From Prevotellaceae bacterium (lineage in GTDB: Bacteria; Bacteroidota; Bacteroidia; Bacteroidales; UBA932), in assembly GCA_031263585.1 (NCBI GenBank), contig JAISFN010000011.1:1-45891 (forward strand): 45,891 nt of DNA. Direction: 5' to 3'. Positions within the stretch are counted from its first letter, which is position 1, and each line of letters begins with the position of its first letter. This document shows, piece by piece, positions 44,921-45,891 of the stretch. The position numbers and the translations under genes were made by a program. A model generated the notes under the pieces. It had not been told where the DNA came from and did no database searches. It was given only the letters and a program-made list of their open reading frames with translations.

Positions 44921-45891
44921 ATGAAAACAAGATATTACATATTAGCGTTTATTTTGTGCTTGCGCTCTGCGGCAAACCTGCAGGCCCAGCTCACGAATAA
45001 CGAACTCAGCTACATCCGCAGCCGGACAATAAGCAGCGCCGACAGCAGCCAATACCTCGACCGGATAGACTATTTCGACGGGCTGGGGCGTCCTGTCCAA
45101 AGCGTGCGGAAAGCGTTCAGCCCTGCGGGTAAGGACCTGGTCAATCTCCTGGAATACGATATGGCAGGCCGCGAAGTGCAAAACTGGCTGTCGGCAGAAT
45201 CAAGCCTGGCAACAGGAGCTTCCCTTGCCCCGGACGTTTTTAAGGCAAAGGCGCAAACAGCATACGGGGATGCCAAGCCCTACGGATATACCCTTTACGA
45301 GCCTTCACCGCTGAACAGACCCCTCGCGCAATTCGGGCCGGGAGCCGACTGGCACAACAACGGCAAGGCCGTAAAAACAGCATACGGCACAAACACATCG
45401 ACCGCCGAGCTTAGCTGCGCCTATTATACTGTCGGCAACAATACCCTTGTAAAATCGGGGGATTATGCCCCAAACCAGCTGTTTGTAACGAAAACTACCG
45501 ATGAAGACGGCGCCGCCGCCTACGAGTTTAAAAACAAACAGGAGCAGCTGCTGCTGAGCCGCAGGATAAACGGCGCCGCAATGCACGATACCTACTATGT
45601 GTACGACGACTACGGGAACCTCGCCTATGCGCTCACGCCCGAGGCGGCAAGCCTGCTTGCGGAAAACGGCGCATGGGCCGACGGGAACACTGTCATGGCA
45701 AACCTGGCATACCTCTACAAGTACGACCACCGCAACCGCTGTATTGCCAAAAAACTGCCCGGAGCCGATTGGACGTATTATATATACGACAAGGCCGACC
45801 GCCTGATTTTTTCCCAGGACGGCGAACGGCGAGCCAAAGGGGAATGGCTGTTCAGCATACCCGACGCCCTGGGCAGGCCGACGGTTACGGG
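44921..45891 (+). CDS. RHS/YD-repeat secreted protein with DUF6443-type N-terminus (3' end outside window)
   Basis: The frame opens at the ATG at 44921 and runs to the window edge (323 codons). A signal peptide (M-K-T-R-Y-Y-I-L-A-F-I-L-C-L-R-S) is cut after L-Q-A-Q. The mature start N-Y/E-L-S-Y-I-R-S-R-T and D-Y-F-D-G-L-G-R-P-V-Q are typical of DUF6443. These are followed by YD-type repeats (E-Y-D-M-A-G-R-E, V-Y-D-D-Y-G-N-L-A-Y, K-Y-D-H-R-N-R-C, I-Y-D-K-A-D-R-L). RHS proteins of this type are large, secreted and often carry variable C-terminal toxin or adhesion domains; that part lies beyond the window. The gene is far more GC-rich than its surroundings, suggesting a different history. Confidence 0.88.
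   Translation, partial: MKTRYYILAFILCLRSAANLQAQLTNNELSYIRSRTISSADSSQYLDRIDYFDGLGRPVQSVRKAFSPAGKDLVNLLEYDMAGREVQNWLSAESSLATGASLAPDVFKAKAQTAYGDAKPYGYTLYEPSPLNRPLAQFGPGADWHNNGKAVKTAYGTNTSTAELSCAYYTVGNNTLVKSGDYAPNQLFVTKTTDEDGAAAYEFKNKQEQLLLSRRINGAAMHDTYYVYDDYGNLAYALTPEAASLLAENGAWADGNTVMANLAYLYKYDHRNRCIAKKLPGADWTYYIYDKADRLIFSQDGERRAKGEWLFSIPDALGRPTVT

Overview
The window looks like a chromosome segment of a low-GC member of the Bacteroidetes, most probably Bacteroidales. Four things support this. Start sites are often preceded by the Bacteroidetes -7 promoter motif TAnnTTTG, with weak or absent Shine-Dalgarno sites. There are GLPGLI-family proteins beside a TonB-receptor-like outer-membrane protein. 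Type IX secretion genes are present (a plug protein and a type B sorting-domain cargo). The L-serine ammonia-lyase, META-domain lipoprotein and S41 lipoprotein resemble Bacteroidales types. The genus cannot be settled from sequence alone. No tRNA, rRNA, CRISPR array or prophage was recognised.

Layout. 1-4.3 kb: tandem GLPGLI paralogues and an 870-residue outer-membrane barrel. 4.4-6.3 kb (minus): a membrane LytTR regulator, a LiaF-like membrane protein and a probable unlisted 56-residue small protein with its own promoter. 6.5-9.7 kb (minus): aspartate-semialdehyde dehydrogenase, a small beta-barrel protein and a membrane-anchored EEP-fold hydrolase. 9.8-12.8 kb: a Nim-like flavin/PLP-oxidase-fold protein, queA and an AraC regulator, followed by a decayed AraC pseudogene. 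13.7-19 kb: Xaa-Pro aminopeptidase, a DUF6928-like protein, the T9SS plug protein and a T9SS type B cargo. 19.1-29.7 kb: hisS, L-serine ammonia-lyase, a GH92-derived protein lacking its catalytic segment, GH125 mannosidase, ROK kinase, folD, a GroES-like protein and an S41 lipoprotein peptidase. 30-40.3 kb (minus): META lipoprotein, a frameshifted SLC13 permease, an operon of TIM-barrel isomerase, thioredoxin-fold lipoprotein and Gfo/Idh oxidoreductase, a nitroreductase, an S41 remnant, a Tat-exported Gfo/Idh protein and a tetraheme NapC-SUMF1 fusion. 40.5-42.7 kb: a graveyard of IS630 transposase halves and an arginase pseudogene. 43-45.9 kb: a cation efflux protein, mscL and the start of a GC-rich RHS-type (DUF6443) gene that runs off the window.

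Themes. (i) Extracytoplasmic sugar chemistry: GH92-like, GH125, ROK kinase, two Gfo/Idh oxidoreductases and a sugar isomerase point to mannoside or modified-sugar use, but no SusC/SusD pair is visible. (ii) Gene decay: AraC, SLC13, arginase, IS630 and S41 are all broken, mostly by one-base changes in A/T homopolymers. That is either real pseudogenisation or partly residual sequencing error. In-frame stops in arginase and IS630, and internal loss in AraC and S41, argue that part of it is real. (iii) Three dispersed intergenic repeat families: a REP-like palindrome in five copies, and two longer AT-rich repeats in two copies each.

The most unusual items are the NapC-SUMF1 fusion with its Tat-exported oxidoreductase partner, the GH92 pseudoenzyme, the small ORF upstream of the LiaF-like gene, and complementary IS630 transposase halves in opposite orientations.
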